From NCBI GenBank assembly GCA_027382625.1, contig JAJKFJ010024594.1:1-13161 (forward strand): a stretch of DNA of 13,161 nucleotides. Direction: 5' to 3'. Of the stretch, positions 1 to 6,861 are shown in pieces. The notes beneath the pieces are model-generated. The model did no database searches. It was not told the origin of the DNA and worked only from the letters and a program-made list of their open reading frames with translations. Origin of the DNA: Tetmemena sp. SeJ-2015 (Eukaryota; Ciliophora; Spirotrichea; Sporadotrichida; Oxytrichidae). The position numbers and the translations under genes were made by a program. Each line of letters opens with the position of its first letter. Within the stretch, counting starts at the first letter, position 1.

Positions 1-79
1 TTCTTAATTAATTTTAAGAGCAAATAAATAAGTGTAATTAAGTTTTCCTAATTTCACTATAGCAATTAAGAACGGATGA
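1..79 (+). repeat. Left flank of family B copy 1
   Basis: The first 30 bases (AATTTTAAGAGC with following AATAAAT) resemble 6118-6160 (AAATTTTAAGAGCTAATAAAT). The pair AGCAATTAAG at 61-70 recurs as CAGCAATTAAG near 6325, in the same order relative to the coding-like segment. It is preceded by CTATAG at 58-63, the same pentamer that starts the other repeat families here. The alignment is by eye and is degenerate. Confidence 0.35.
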
Positions 80-345
80 CACCAGGAGAACAGAGTTACT
101 AAGAATTCTTGGGTATTTGGCAACTTGAATGAGAGGAATGTAGATCAGATGACAAGTAGAAAGATCAGTGACAATATTGTAGGGAGCAGGTATGCTATCT
201 CGAATGAGCTGAAGAGAGCAAGTCAGAATTTGTACAAAATCCAGAGAGAGAATGGCTTCCGGATGTGTAAAATGTTCAAAAAATAGGTGGAGGAGAGCCA
301 AAACACTTCCCAGCTAGAGCTTATGGCAAACTTTATTCATCCTAG
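80..345 (+). CDS. Unidentified coding-like segment (family B, copy 1), partial
   Basis: I do not recognise this protein. The stretch is clearly richer in G/C and purines than the A/T-rich sequence downstream and is open on the + strand if TAG is read as Gln (one TAG, near 272). Part of the translation reads ISDNIVGSRYAISNELKRAS, followed by a charged, helical-looking segment (LYKIQRENGF) and MANFIHPRFAS. The frame is closed upstream by a TGA at 77-79. The first in-frame ATG is at 149, but with no clear start signal I treat the segment as partial at both ends. The frame nominally stays open to a TGA at 617, but coding character is lost near 345. A decayed copy seems to lie at 6320-6640. The opposite-strand ORF here (38-301) looks like its shadow. 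It may be a macronuclear-destined gene segment or part of a repeat. Confidence 0.4.
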
Positions 346-842
346 ATTTGCTTCATTTTTGGAAATCAGCTTTAAATCTACAAATTCATCTTTATTTATT
401 TAATTAAATAATATAATTCTTTTGCTATTGATTGTAATATGTGAAGTTTAATTTATTTTGGGAATTATTTATAGTATAATCTTCTTATCCTTAATTTAGG
501 TCCTAAATTATTTAGAATTTAAACTTGGATTAAAAGTTCGCAATTACCATTTAAGATTTTTAAAAATTTAAAATCATCATACCATTTTATTGTAAAAGCT
601 AGTCATTGCTAAAGTTTGATCATCAATATAAAATAAGGTGGAAAACTAAATGGTTTACTTGCTACTTAGATGCTTAAATGCAGAATCTTTTAAGGATATA
701 TATTATAATGATTTTATTTTCAACAAAATTAAATTAATAAACTAATAACTTTGAGTAGTGTTTGATTGTTAATCATTTTTAATAAAAGAAGAAAATTAAA
801 TGATAATCTACTATAACTTGAACTATTTTAATTAGAAAGAAA
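346..842. other. A/T-rich stretch without recognised genes
   Basis: I see only A/T-rich sequence with short poly-A/T runs. No coding bias, RNA-gene motif or repeat arm stands out. It may be intergenic or eliminated germline DNA. Confidence 0.5.
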
Positions 843-1058
843 ATGGTAGTCTTCTATTACTTCCTAAAGATGGCTGGATCCACAAAAGATGGTGACATTC
901 TAGCAGTTTCTGAGGGAGATAATTAGTGGAATTAATAATTGAGAGTATATACTCAGCACCTCAAAAGCTTAGCACTATCTTAAATAACTGCTCATTACTA
1001 AGAACCAGAGAAAGCAGATAACTACTTCCAAAAGAGAATGATAAGAGGTATCTTCTGA
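843..1058 (+). CDS. Candidate small ORF (71 aa, ciliate code)
   Basis: With TAA/TAG as Gln this frame runs from ATG 843 (in-frame ATG again at 870) to TGA 1056-1058. From the second ATG it begins MAGSTKDGDILAVSEGDN and ends in a basic, aromatic segment, ADNYFQKRMIRGIF. Several internal TAA/TAG codons would be Gln. The region is markedly richer in G/C than its flanks, which argues for a gene or gene segment. The same frame continues beyond the TGA with plausible sequence (PYEKGESYLGQDSRHKAKEY), so either the TGA is a mutation in a longer frame or the ORF ends here. I recognise no family. Part of it (905-945) loosely resembles the left end of repeat family A, so it could be repeat-derived. Confidence 0.3.
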
Positions 1059-1125
1059 CCCTATGAGAAAGGGGAATCTTACCTTGGCCAGGACAGTAGA
1101 CACAAAGCAAAAGAGTACAGAGTTG

Positions 1126-1326
1126 TCATTTAGGGTGTCTCTAAAGCAGAGAGTTGTCTTCCGCTATGTCTAAACTTCCTTTATTTTTATGTCCTTGAAT
1201 AAATATTTCAAGCTGCAATCTTTCACCTTCGTTGGCTATTACTTTTCTAGATATTCGAGTTGTAATCTTTCTAATTTTTCCAAGTTTTTCTTCTATTTTT
1301 ATTTCTATAAAGAAAAATTTTAACAA
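1126..1326 (-). CDS. Candidate small ORF, opposite strand, ending at TGA
   Basis: On the - strand an ORF starts at ATG 1326. Reading one TAG (1143-1141) as Gln, it ends at a TGA at 1128-1126, for 66 residues. It contains IRKITTRISRKVIANEGERL and then LEIFIQGHKNKGSLDIAEDN: lysine-rich, with alternating hydrophobic and charged residues. The purine-rich sense strand and the better-than-flank G/C content support coding. It converges on the + strand candidate at 843-1058. If that frame is read through its TGA the two would overlap, so at most one is likely correct here. No homologous family comes to mind. Confidence 0.3.
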
Positions 1327-1720
1327 TAAATACTTAAAAAATAAATACTAAATTGAACTATAATTTAAAGTGTGGGAAATATATTTTAATTGTAAAAATT
1401 GAGTTGTGTTGATATAATATATTAATATAGTTTAGAATTTAATGGAAAATATAATGTTCATAGAAAAGAAATAAACAGGAAGCAAAACAGAGGCAGTTGA
1501 CTTTGCAGGCTAAGATGTCTGTGGATAACTTTGGCTGAGTCAAATACTTTAAGGTTACGTTTAAATATTAAAATTATTAATTTAGTGTTTAGAACTATTT
1601 AAAAAGTTCTCTAAAGCCGCTCACCCTATAATTAAGTGATTTTTTGGCTTAGATGTTCTTAAATTAAACTTACTGTACTATGATTAAAATAAAATTAAAA
1701 ATAAATATTTCTAGAATATT
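1327..1720. other. A/T-rich stretch without recognised genes
   Basis: Mostly A/T. A moderately G/C-richer patch around 1480-1560 shows no convincing frame. I see nothing else that can be supported. Confidence 0.5.
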
Positions 1721-1906
1721 TGTATCTCTTAAATGGACATTAGAGTTGGAAAGATTGTTGAAGTTTTCCCTAATCCTAACTCTGACAAGCTCTACAATGA
1801 AAAGGTAGACATTGGAAATGGAGAGATTAGAACTATTGCCTCAGGACTTCAAAAACTTATTCCACTTGAACAAATGAAAGATCAGTTCGTCATAAATCAT
1901 TCATGA
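1721..1906 (+). pseudogene. Fragment of an EMAP II/TyrRS-type tRNA-binding domain
   Basis: From ATG 1733 the frame encodes MDIRVGKIVEVFPNPNSDKL, then YNEKVDIGNGEIRTIASGLQ and KLIPLEQMKDQFV. This matches the start of the OB-fold tRNA-binding domain found at the C-termini of eukaryotic TyrRS, AIMP1/EMAP II and Arc1p: D-x-RVGKI, the PN/HPDAD-like SDKLY motif, the RT-x-x-SGL motif and PLEQM. The codon before the ATG is TAA preceded by TCT. Read as Ser-Gln, these align with the usual Ser-Arg before the domain, so the true segment probably begins upstream. Homology stops at about residue 53, before the conserved cysteine/asparagine-leucine-lysine-proline part, and a TGA follows at 1904. About half the domain is present and I did not find the rest in this window. 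The sequence is undamaged up to the break, which suits a germline gene segment interrupted by eliminated DNA, although a truncated duplicate is possible. Confidence 0.8.
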
Positions 1907-1911
1907 TAGAT

Positions 1912-2288
1912 TATAGTTTGAATTTTAATTAAAATCGGTGATTAGTTAAATTAATAATTGAAGAGTTGCAAAATGGTGACAGTTGAAATCGCAGATTCTA
2001 CCTCTGATCTGTAGCTTGTTCGATAGCTTATAAAAAATTAATTTGAATTTCTTCTTTAAACATCTTCGTAGCACCTCTCAACAGTGAGATATGACTCACG
2101 CATTCTACTTCATCATCTTCATTAAAACTTGTGTCACTTACAACTCTGTACTGAGAGCTCCCACAAAAAAGTAACAAGGATAAAATTTTCTTAAAATTCA
2201 TGCTGAATCGAATGGTGTTGTCGCTAATTTATTCCATTTTAATTTAAAATATAATTTAATTCTCTTTTTTATTAAATTCTCAGTTATA
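1912..2288 (+). repeat. Family A element, copy A1
   Basis: This ~377-bp repeat is colinear with 6862-7266, with the split copy starting at 4170, and in its 3' part with 11890-12209. The left end TATAGTTTGAATTTTAATTA and the reverse complement of the right end (TATAACTGAGAATTTAATAA) are imperfect inverted ends starting at a TA. Shared internal landmarks are CTCTGATCTGTAGCTTGTT (2003-2021), TAGCACCTCT, AGCTCCCACA, ATGCTGAATCGAATGGTG (2200-2217) and CCATTTTAATTTAA. It begins 20 bp after homology breaks off in the tRNA-binding fragment, so it may be, or mark, an eliminated interval. It is a non-autonomous TIR element or IES-like repeat; no transposase is visible. Confidence 0.7.
1973..2217 (+). 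pseudogene. Family A conserved peptide, copy A1 (frameshifted)
   Basis: With TAR as Gln, the frame from ATG 1973 gives MVTVEIADSTSDLQLVRQLI, KNQFEFLLQTSSQHLSTVRY and runs to TGA 2204. The core DLQLV-x-QLIK-x-Q-x3-LLQ-x-S-x-QHL is shared with copy A2, and NLQFV-x2-LI-x-N is seen in the split copy. The second conserved block, KLVSLTTLY then LPQKS and MLNRMV, lies in a frame shifted by one base. It contains a TGA where the other copies have a sense codon (TTA in A2). Copies A2 and A3 encode the matching block as DLVSLKTLYLALPHKSCRIK and KLVTEVTLYTSPFKEDARIK, both ending NRMV. The block pattern and the TAG/CAG exchange imply a once-coding gene. I do not recognise the protein. Confidence 0.5.
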
Positions 2289-2398
2289 TTATAAAATCAA
2301 TTATTCCTTTAAAAATAATTCTTCGATTTTAATGGATACTATTTAAATTGTCTCACAAATATCACAATTATAAAATTTATTAGTTAGCCTATTAAAAT

Positions 2399-2990
2399 TA
2401 TAGGATGAATATAATTCATGATTGAGAGTAAGCAAAGCCTAATTAAGATAGAGTTCAAGAGAAAAGATCTATTTTAAATTAGAGATTGTTTTAAAATATT
2501 ATGTTTTTAAATTTAATATTCAGCTCCTAATAATTATTTGGCATTATCATAATGAATATCTTCTTCGTCTGAGTTTTTGTTTTAGTTTCTACGTTCTAAG
2601 TTATTATCTGCCCATGGTAAATGTAGATTCCTTATGGATGGATGGTGCATTTAGTGAGGATTCTACTTGCTTATGATTTTAGATTCTTTCTAGATTTTGT
2701 TAAAAAATCAGCAAATTGAATTAAACTTTTGAAACTCTTTAAGCTTATCAACGAATCATTTTTAATAAGAAGAATGTCTTGCTTGTCCTGGAGGCTTGTG
2801 TTTCTGACTGAAGCTTTAAAGATTTAGAATTAGATGATTTAATTGCAGATAGTAGCTATAGATGTAGTTGTTATAGTAGACATTCAATTTAATAGTTAAT
2901 TTAATGCTTAATATATTATGAATAATAGAGCAAGGACTCAAGCAATAGCAATTTCTTTCTTTAACTATTCCACTACCATTTCTACTTAAA
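2399..2990 (-). mobile_element. Ubiquitin-bearing TIR element, decayed copy U3
   Basis: The left end at 2399 (TATAGGATGAATATAATTCA) matches the terminal repeat of U1 and U2. The interior follows the same order on the - strand: the 3' tail, AATTTAAATTTAATATTCAGCTCC, the ubiquitin end, an insert with GT...AG borders (about 64 bp), the phrase KLKEFQK (U2 has KLKELQK), the CTACTATAACAACTACATC low-complexity start, and the upstream motif around 2905-2940 (rc TTGAGTCCTTGCTCTATTATTCATAATA). The distal terminal repeat is not clearly recognisable, so the right boundary is approximate. It is the most diverged of the recognisable full-length copies and is frameshifted at several places. Confidence 0.7.
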
Positions 2991-3580
2991 TTTCTAATAG
3001 AACGATTTTCTTATTTAATATTCTCTACGGTCACAAAGTGAAATACGATGTGTCCATATTTCTCTTTTTTTTATTAAATATCTATCAATATTTTTATTGC
3101 AAATATATCAGAAAAGAAATCTCCTTAAAAAGTTTGAAGGGTATAAAATTATTTGATTCTCTTCATTTTAATTTTTATATTCTTCTGAAAAAATATGATC
3201 CTTAAAAATTTTTGAAAAAAAAAATCTAAATTGATATTGATAGAGCTGTTTTAAAGCCGTTTAATAGAGAATTCTCCTTAATGTCATTTATAAAATATGT
3301 TGTTAAACCTAATAATTTAATGAGTGATAGAGGATAATGAAAGATTTTATCTTTAAAAAGATTTATTTTAATAGCAAGATTAAATGTAGAGTAAAATAAT
3401 TTTTTTAGTTGTCGGATAAACGCTAGTAGATTTTTGTGAATACCTTAATTTTAAGCAAATGCTTTTAGTGGAATGTTTGTCTGGTATACTTAGGTTCTTT
3501 GTGATTGCATTTGAGTGTTACTCCTTCTGAATAATATTGTGCTTCTTAGGTTTTTTATATTGATGAATTATTAATTGCAA
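2991..3580. other. A/T-rich stretch without recognised genes
   Basis: Long T and A runs (for example 3061-3075 and 3210-3225). There is no open coding-like island or convincing RNA gene. The left part of the inverted-repeat arm may begin inside it near 3465, because TTTGTCTGG and GTATAC occur in both arms. Confidence 0.45.
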
Positions 3581-3705
3581 AGGTAAGTGTGGGCTTTCAC
3601 GTGACGTGGCACAACTGATCAAGGAGTTACGCCTGTGAATTAACTTTAAATCGATTAAGTTATTACATGCCCTAGTTAGGGGTGCTTAATTTCTAATTAA
3701 TTATT
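3581..3705 (+). repeat. Left arm of a long inverted repeat
   Basis: This segment recurs in inverted orientation at 7962-8081. Positions 3597-3664 and the reverse complement of 8001-8068 are identical over 68 bases by my reading, with flanks of lower identity (CCTAGTTAGGGGTGCTTAATT against CCTGTTAGGGGTGTTTAATT). It contains the palindromic CACGTG overlapping ACGTGGC, and a near-palindrome TAACTTTAAATCGATTAAGTTA centred on ATCGAT (split here: TAACTTTAAATC and GATTAAGTTA). It could be a terminal repeat of a ~4.5-kb element, one of two copies of a short repeat, or a conserved regulatory or RNA element. Confidence 0.8.
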
Positions 3706-3758
3706 TTTTTCCAATTGCGAAGGTATCAAACATGCTAATGAGTTGAATTATTAAGCTG

Positions 3759-3837
3759 AAATGTTTTAGTCGTCATCATAGGAGCATGTCTACTTGTATT
3801 GTGCTCATTGTCTTGGGATGTTGGACTCAAAACATTT
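3759..3837. repeat. Nested stem-loop
   Basis: Outer arms AAATGTTTTAGTC (3759-3771) and GACTCAAAACATTT (3824-3837) are complementary with one bulge. Inside them GAGCA (3782-3786) and TGCTC (3802-3806) can form a second short stem. It lies just inside the left inverted-repeat arm. It could be a structured RNA, a tiny foldback element or coincidence in A/T-rich DNA. Confidence 0.45.
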
Positions 3838-3839
3838 AC

Positions 3840-4169
3840 TTTTAGGGGTTGTAGCATTCAGCTTTTTTCAGTTATATTAATATCATCGCACTTGATTTAA
3901 TGGAAATCGTTAAATCTCATATTTAAATTATTTAAATAAATAAATTATAAGTGTAATATATTAAGACTAAGCAGTAAAAGAGCGCAATAGTATATTTCTA
4001 AGATCAAAAGCTCACCATTTTATTTTAAATTTATAGAAATAAAAATATTAAGGTTTTTAAGGCTTTTTAAGATATGTAAATGACTTATTCATGATTAGCA
4101 GAAAAGTATACTTTTAAAATAACTGATATTTATATTTTAAAATCTAATTTACATGTGTCATGCCTAAAA
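3840..4169. other. A/T-rich stretch without recognised genes
   Basis: I see no gene, repeat arm or RNA motif that I can support between the stem-loop and the left end of the split A element. Confidence 0.5.
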
Positions 4170-4219
4170 TATAGTTGATATTTCTAATTTAAATAGATGA
4201 TTGGTTAAAATAATAAGTG

Positions 4220-4849
4220 AAGGGTTGAAATATTATATAGAGAATCTAAAAGAAAATGGTAAGAGGTTATTCTTAGAAATATATTTGATTGAGCTCTTTG
4301 ACTAGTTACTCCTAATATATTACGTTTTTAATTTGATTAATTTGTAAATTTAAATATCTGCCTTAACGATCTCCACTACATAACAACAAGGAGATTGAGA
4401 GAACAAACATACTCAACACTACAACCACAAAAATTAACTTTTCAACTCAAGATTCAAGACAATGAATGTAACACTCACTTCAATTAGGCACGCTTCTACG
4501 ATGGCAACTAAAACATTTGAACAATTCAAGTCATGAACACTTTTGGCACTTTCATAATCAGAAACATCGTCAATAAGAACAAAAAGACCAGGGTGAATAT
4601 AATATTCAGACGGAGTCTACACTCAACTTATAGCACAAAGAACCTAAGGATGCCATTCAAACATACTACTCAGAACCTTAGCCTAAAGTGAGAGTCTTCA
4701 CGGAGATTTGCATACCGCCTTCTCCAATCATTAATAAATAATTCAAGCAATATTTAATCAGCCAATTATTATATATCATTTTTAAAGACCTGATCTTTCT
4801 TGGTCTTAGTTTTCATTACCCTCGATCACGCATTAAATTCTTAGGTATA
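4220..4849 (+). mobile_element. Ubiquitin-bearing TIR element, decayed copy U4
   Basis: The element follows the U1 order on the + strand. The 5' part around 4258-4330 (AATGGTAAGAGG...CTTAGAAATATATTTGATTGAG...AATATATTACG) matches U1 9952-10015. Then comes the AACAACA/ACTACA-rich stretch, a short block TATTCAGACGGAGTCTACAC (4603-4622) equivalent to ubiquitin IQ-x-ESTL coding sequence, and the terminal region ATTACCCTCGATCACGCATT (4816-4835) ending near TTAGGTATA (4849). The left terminal repeat is weak (GGGTTGAAATATTATATAG), so the boundary is approximate. It is inserted in family A copy A7 and lies tail-to-tail with U2. The ubiquitin frame is destroyed. Confidence 0.6.
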
Positions 4850-5036
4850 TTGTAGTTGAACTACTTCAAACTCTTCTCAATCTACAGTTTGTTCCCATGT
4901 TAATCAATGTTAATGTGAATTTACTAAGTAATTATTTGTGTACCACCTCTTAACGAAAATCTAAGCACGCAATCATTTATTAATTCCAATTCTAATTTAA
5001 TTTGTGTTGTGCCAATTATAGATTGAATATGAATGC

Positions 5037-5198
5037 ATGATCGAGGGTAAGGAAAACCTAATGAAGACAGAGTTCTTGAACAGAGTGCTATATATTAAAT
5101 TAGAGATAGTTTAAAAGCATTATGAATTTAAATTTAATGAGGGAGTCAGCTCCTACCAAATCAGTATTAAGATCATGAAGAACACCGCCTAGGTTTGA
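5037..5198 (+). CDS. Small ORF opposite the ubiquitin-like frame (U2)
   Basis: This 53-codon frame starts at an ATG just inside the terminal inverted repeat and ends at TGA 5196. It reads MIEGKENLMKTEFLNRVLYI then KLEIVQKHYEFKFNEGVSS. The Gln in EIVQKHY is TAA, and U1 has Lys there. The U1 counterpart (10335-10523, - strand) differs mainly by substitutions such as Lys/Arg, Ile/Leu and Lys/Gln and keeps the frame. U3 and U4 retain only the first residues (MIESK, VIEGN). The frame overlaps the 3' end of the ubiquitin-like gene on the other strand. I know no matching family. It may be a real element-encoded peptide or a by-product of conserved terminal DNA. Confidence 0.4.
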
Positions 5199-5512
5199 GT
5201 TATAGCTTTTGTTTCCTTGCTTTGAGCAGTTGACTATTTAGGGTGAGTGTAGACTCCTTCTGAATGCTGTAATCAGTGAGGGTTCTGCCTTGTCCTTGTT
5301 GAAGATCTTGTTGTGGAAGTTGTTCAAAAGTATGCAAATGGAAGCATACTTTTGTAGCTCTTTGAGCTTGCCTACGAAGATGAGTTTGTGCTGATCGGGA
5401 GGGATACCCTCATTACTCTATACGCTTGCCTCCTTCATGGTCACCTTTAAGTTGTCGAAGTTGAGGTTGCTGTAGTTGATGTTGATGTTGATGTAGTTGT
5501 TGTAGTGGACAT
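5173..5512 (-). pseudogene. Ubiquitin-like gene with putative 65-bp intron (U2)
   Basis: On the - strand a Thr/Asn-codon low-complexity start (ATG at 5512) leads into KEASVQSNEGIPPDQHKLIF and VGKLKELQK. A 65-bp insert (5349-5285, GTATGC...GGCAG) follows, then TLTDYSIQKESTLTL and the tail NSQLLKARKQKLQLKPRRCS to TGA at 5175. The ubiquitin signatures are EGIPPDQ, LIF-x-GK (Lys48 position) and TL-x-DY-x-IQKESTL (Lys63 position). Removing the insert restores both the frame and the exact ubiquitin spacing: six residues between GK and TL. The Gln31 equivalent is TAG (5420-5418). The LRLRGG conjugation tail is missing. The N-terminal ~20 residues of ubiquitin cannot be recognised, and the frame linking the first ATG to the ubiquitin part is unclear. 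It is probably a non-functional or divergent ubiquitin-like protein. Confidence 0.65.
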
Positions 5513-5907
5513 TTAAATAAAGAGTTAATTTAATTTAAAGCGTAATATATTATGAATCATACAACAAGGACTCAATCAGTATGTATTTATAAATTAAACC
5601 AACCCTCAATCATGTAATCATATTCAACCTATATAATTCTTGTCTTGCGCTCCCAAAAAAATTTGAAAGGATATAATTAGATTTCCTGCATAATCGAATG
5701 GTGTAATAACAATTCAAATTGAGATGATATGAATTTTCTGAATTGAGTGATAAATATACACTTGCTTGAAATTCATTACATAGAGTGGTTCCTTTTGACC
5801 TAAATACATTAGTATTAGAGCCTAACTCATAGCACCTTTTCCTTGTCCCTTGCCATTCTGAGTAATTAAACTGCCTCCAGTGCATTATGATTTCTTTACT
5901 TTATATA

Positions 5908-6120
5908 GTATAGAAAGTGAGGGCTGCTTATGGAGTAGCAATTATCTCTTCAGATGCATGAGTCATCAAGGCAGTAGCTGAAAAGGCTGAGTAGAATCCA
6001 AGTTTTGCAAATGTTTTCAAAAATATCAAGTTGAAAAATAATGCTATCAATGATGGTATGACAAGTTCAATTTCTGAAAGATTAATAATCAATTAAGAAA
6101 TTTAATTAATCACTTTATCT
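5908..6120 (+). pseudogene. Unidentified coding-like segment with one in-frame TGA
   Basis: On the + strand the frame reads KVRAAYGVAIISSDA, then TGA at 5959-5961, then VIKAVAEKAEQNPSFANVFK and NIKLKNNAINDGMTSSISER (one TAG read as Gln). The next TGA is at 6121. The segment is richer in G and purines than its surroundings and the residue pattern looks protein-like (alternating hydrophobic/small residues, Ala/Lys helix). The internal TGA means either a decayed gene, two segments, or a reassigned codon; decay is the simplest. It lies between the split A element and decayed family B copy 2. I do not recognise the family and no start is evident. Confidence 0.35.
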
Positions 6121-6690
6121 TGATAATTAAGAAATTTTAAGAGCTAATAAATTAAATATAAAAAGTATCAAATCGATTCTTAAATGACTTCTCTTTTAAA
6201 GATAAACTTAATCAGTTGCATTAAACAATTTTATCAGAGTCATAAATATGGTTTGCACATTCTTAATTCATTTTATGATAAAAGTAAGGTTTATATTTGA
6301 GTTTTCAAAATTAATTATTATTTCAGCAATTAAGATTCAAATACACTAAAGGAGTAGAATGACTAAAACTTCAGCATTGGTAATGAAAGACTCTAAATTT
6401 TCACCTATTTGATTACCTCTCTGCAAGAAGGTTTAAGGAAAAAATAGCAAACAGTTGAAGAAAATTGCAGAGCAGCTGGACTATCAAGAAAATAATATGA
6501 AATGAGGTGAAAACTCAGGGTAAGTACAGAGAAAAAATTACAAATTAATTAGTCAGATATTTATAGAATACTAGAAGAGGAACCCAAACTCTGCACAGCT
6601 TGAGCATTGAGAATGACTAATTATCGGGTGTATCAAATTTAATTATCACCTTTAATCTTGCAAATAATTTTTACTTCAACACTCAAGATT
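6118..6690 (+). repeat. Family B, decayed copy 2
   Basis: By-eye similarity to 1-345 in the same order: AAATTTTAAGAGCTAATAAAT (6131-6151 region), CAGCAATTAAG (6325 region), a G/A-rich middle, and AGAGGAACCCAAACTCTGCA then CAGCTTGAGC (6575-6604), which parallels GGAGGAGAGCCAAAACACTTC, CAGCTAGAGC at 290-320. About 150 bp (6160-6315) has no counterpart in copy 1. The frame open in copy 1 has several TGA codons here, so it cannot encode the same protein. A formal alignment could overturn this call. Confidence 0.4.
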
Positions 6691-6733
6691 TAGTCCATTT
6701 TAATTTAATTCTCTATTTTATAAAATTCTCAGC
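6691..6733 (+). repeat. Solo right end of family A
   Basis: TCCATTTTAATTTAATTCTC followed by TATTTTATAAAATTCTCAG matches the last ~45 bp of A1 and A2 (CCATTTTAATTTAA...ATTCTCTTTTTTATTAAATTCTCAG). It is a truncated remnant or the right end shared with the family B copy immediately upstream. Confidence 0.5.
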
Positions 6734-6861
6734 AAGTAAGGAATACACTTGACTTCAAAACTGAGCATTTCTCTTTAAATCTCTGACTAGCCGATTACTT
6801 ATCTATTTATTTTCGGAAGCAATAGTTATTAAATTATTACGGTATCCTCAGAAATTAAAAA

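Larger units (their letters stand above)
5017..5633 (-). mobile_element. Ubiquitin-bearing TIR element, copy U2
   Basis: This ~617-bp element has clear inverted ends: TATAGATTGAATATGAATGC at 5017 and, read on the other strand, TATAGGTTGAATATGATTAC ending at 5633. TA flanks both ends, as expected for Tc1/mariner-type or TA-bounded ciliate IES insertions. Joining the flanking sequence (GTGCCA with ATTCTTGTCTTGCGCTCCC) restores a continuous family A sequence, which is direct evidence that it inserted into A7. The interior holds a ubiquitin-like frame on the - strand and an opposing small ORF on the + strand. No transposase is present, so it would be non-autonomous. Confidence 0.8.
4170..5760 (+). 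repeat. Family A element split by two insertions (copy A7)
   Basis: Three pieces add up to one A element. Piece 1 (about 4170-4219) begins TATAGTTGATATTTCTAATT and contains GATGATTGGTTAAAATAATA, matching the A1 left end. Piece 2 (about 4850-5016) carries CTCAATCTACAGTTTGTTCC and TACCACCTCTTAACG, which match A1 2003-2021 and 2070-2085. Piece 3 (about 5634-5760) carries TTGCGCTCCCAAAAAAATTTG and ATAATCGAATGGTGTAATAA, matching A1 and A2. The gaps are filled exactly by U4 and U2. The pieces total close to the ~380 bp of an intact A copy. The right end after ~5710 is too diverged to place. In the encoded peptide, the column that is TAG in A1 and A2 is CAG here (4885-4887). Confidence 0.65.

Noticed and set aside
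38..301. 87-codon - strand ORF
   Set aside because: The purine-rich strand and the ciliate-code frame favour the + strand. The Leu/Ile-rich, pyrimidine-codon translation looks like a shadow.
905..985. Further family A copy (AATTAGTGGAATTAATAATT, CAGCACCTC)
   Set aside because: Only about 30 bp resembles the A left end, and the order of landmarks differs from A1. Too weak to list as a copy.
5461..5512. Tandem GTTGAT/GTAGTT repeat as a minisatellite
   Set aside because: It is the low-complexity start of the ubiquitin-like frame, present in other U copies with differing units, so not an independent array.
5610..5885. 91-codon - strand ORF
   Set aside because: Its 3' half is antisense to conserved family A sequence and its end falls inside the U2 terminal repeat. 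It spans an insertion boundary, so it is a chance frame.
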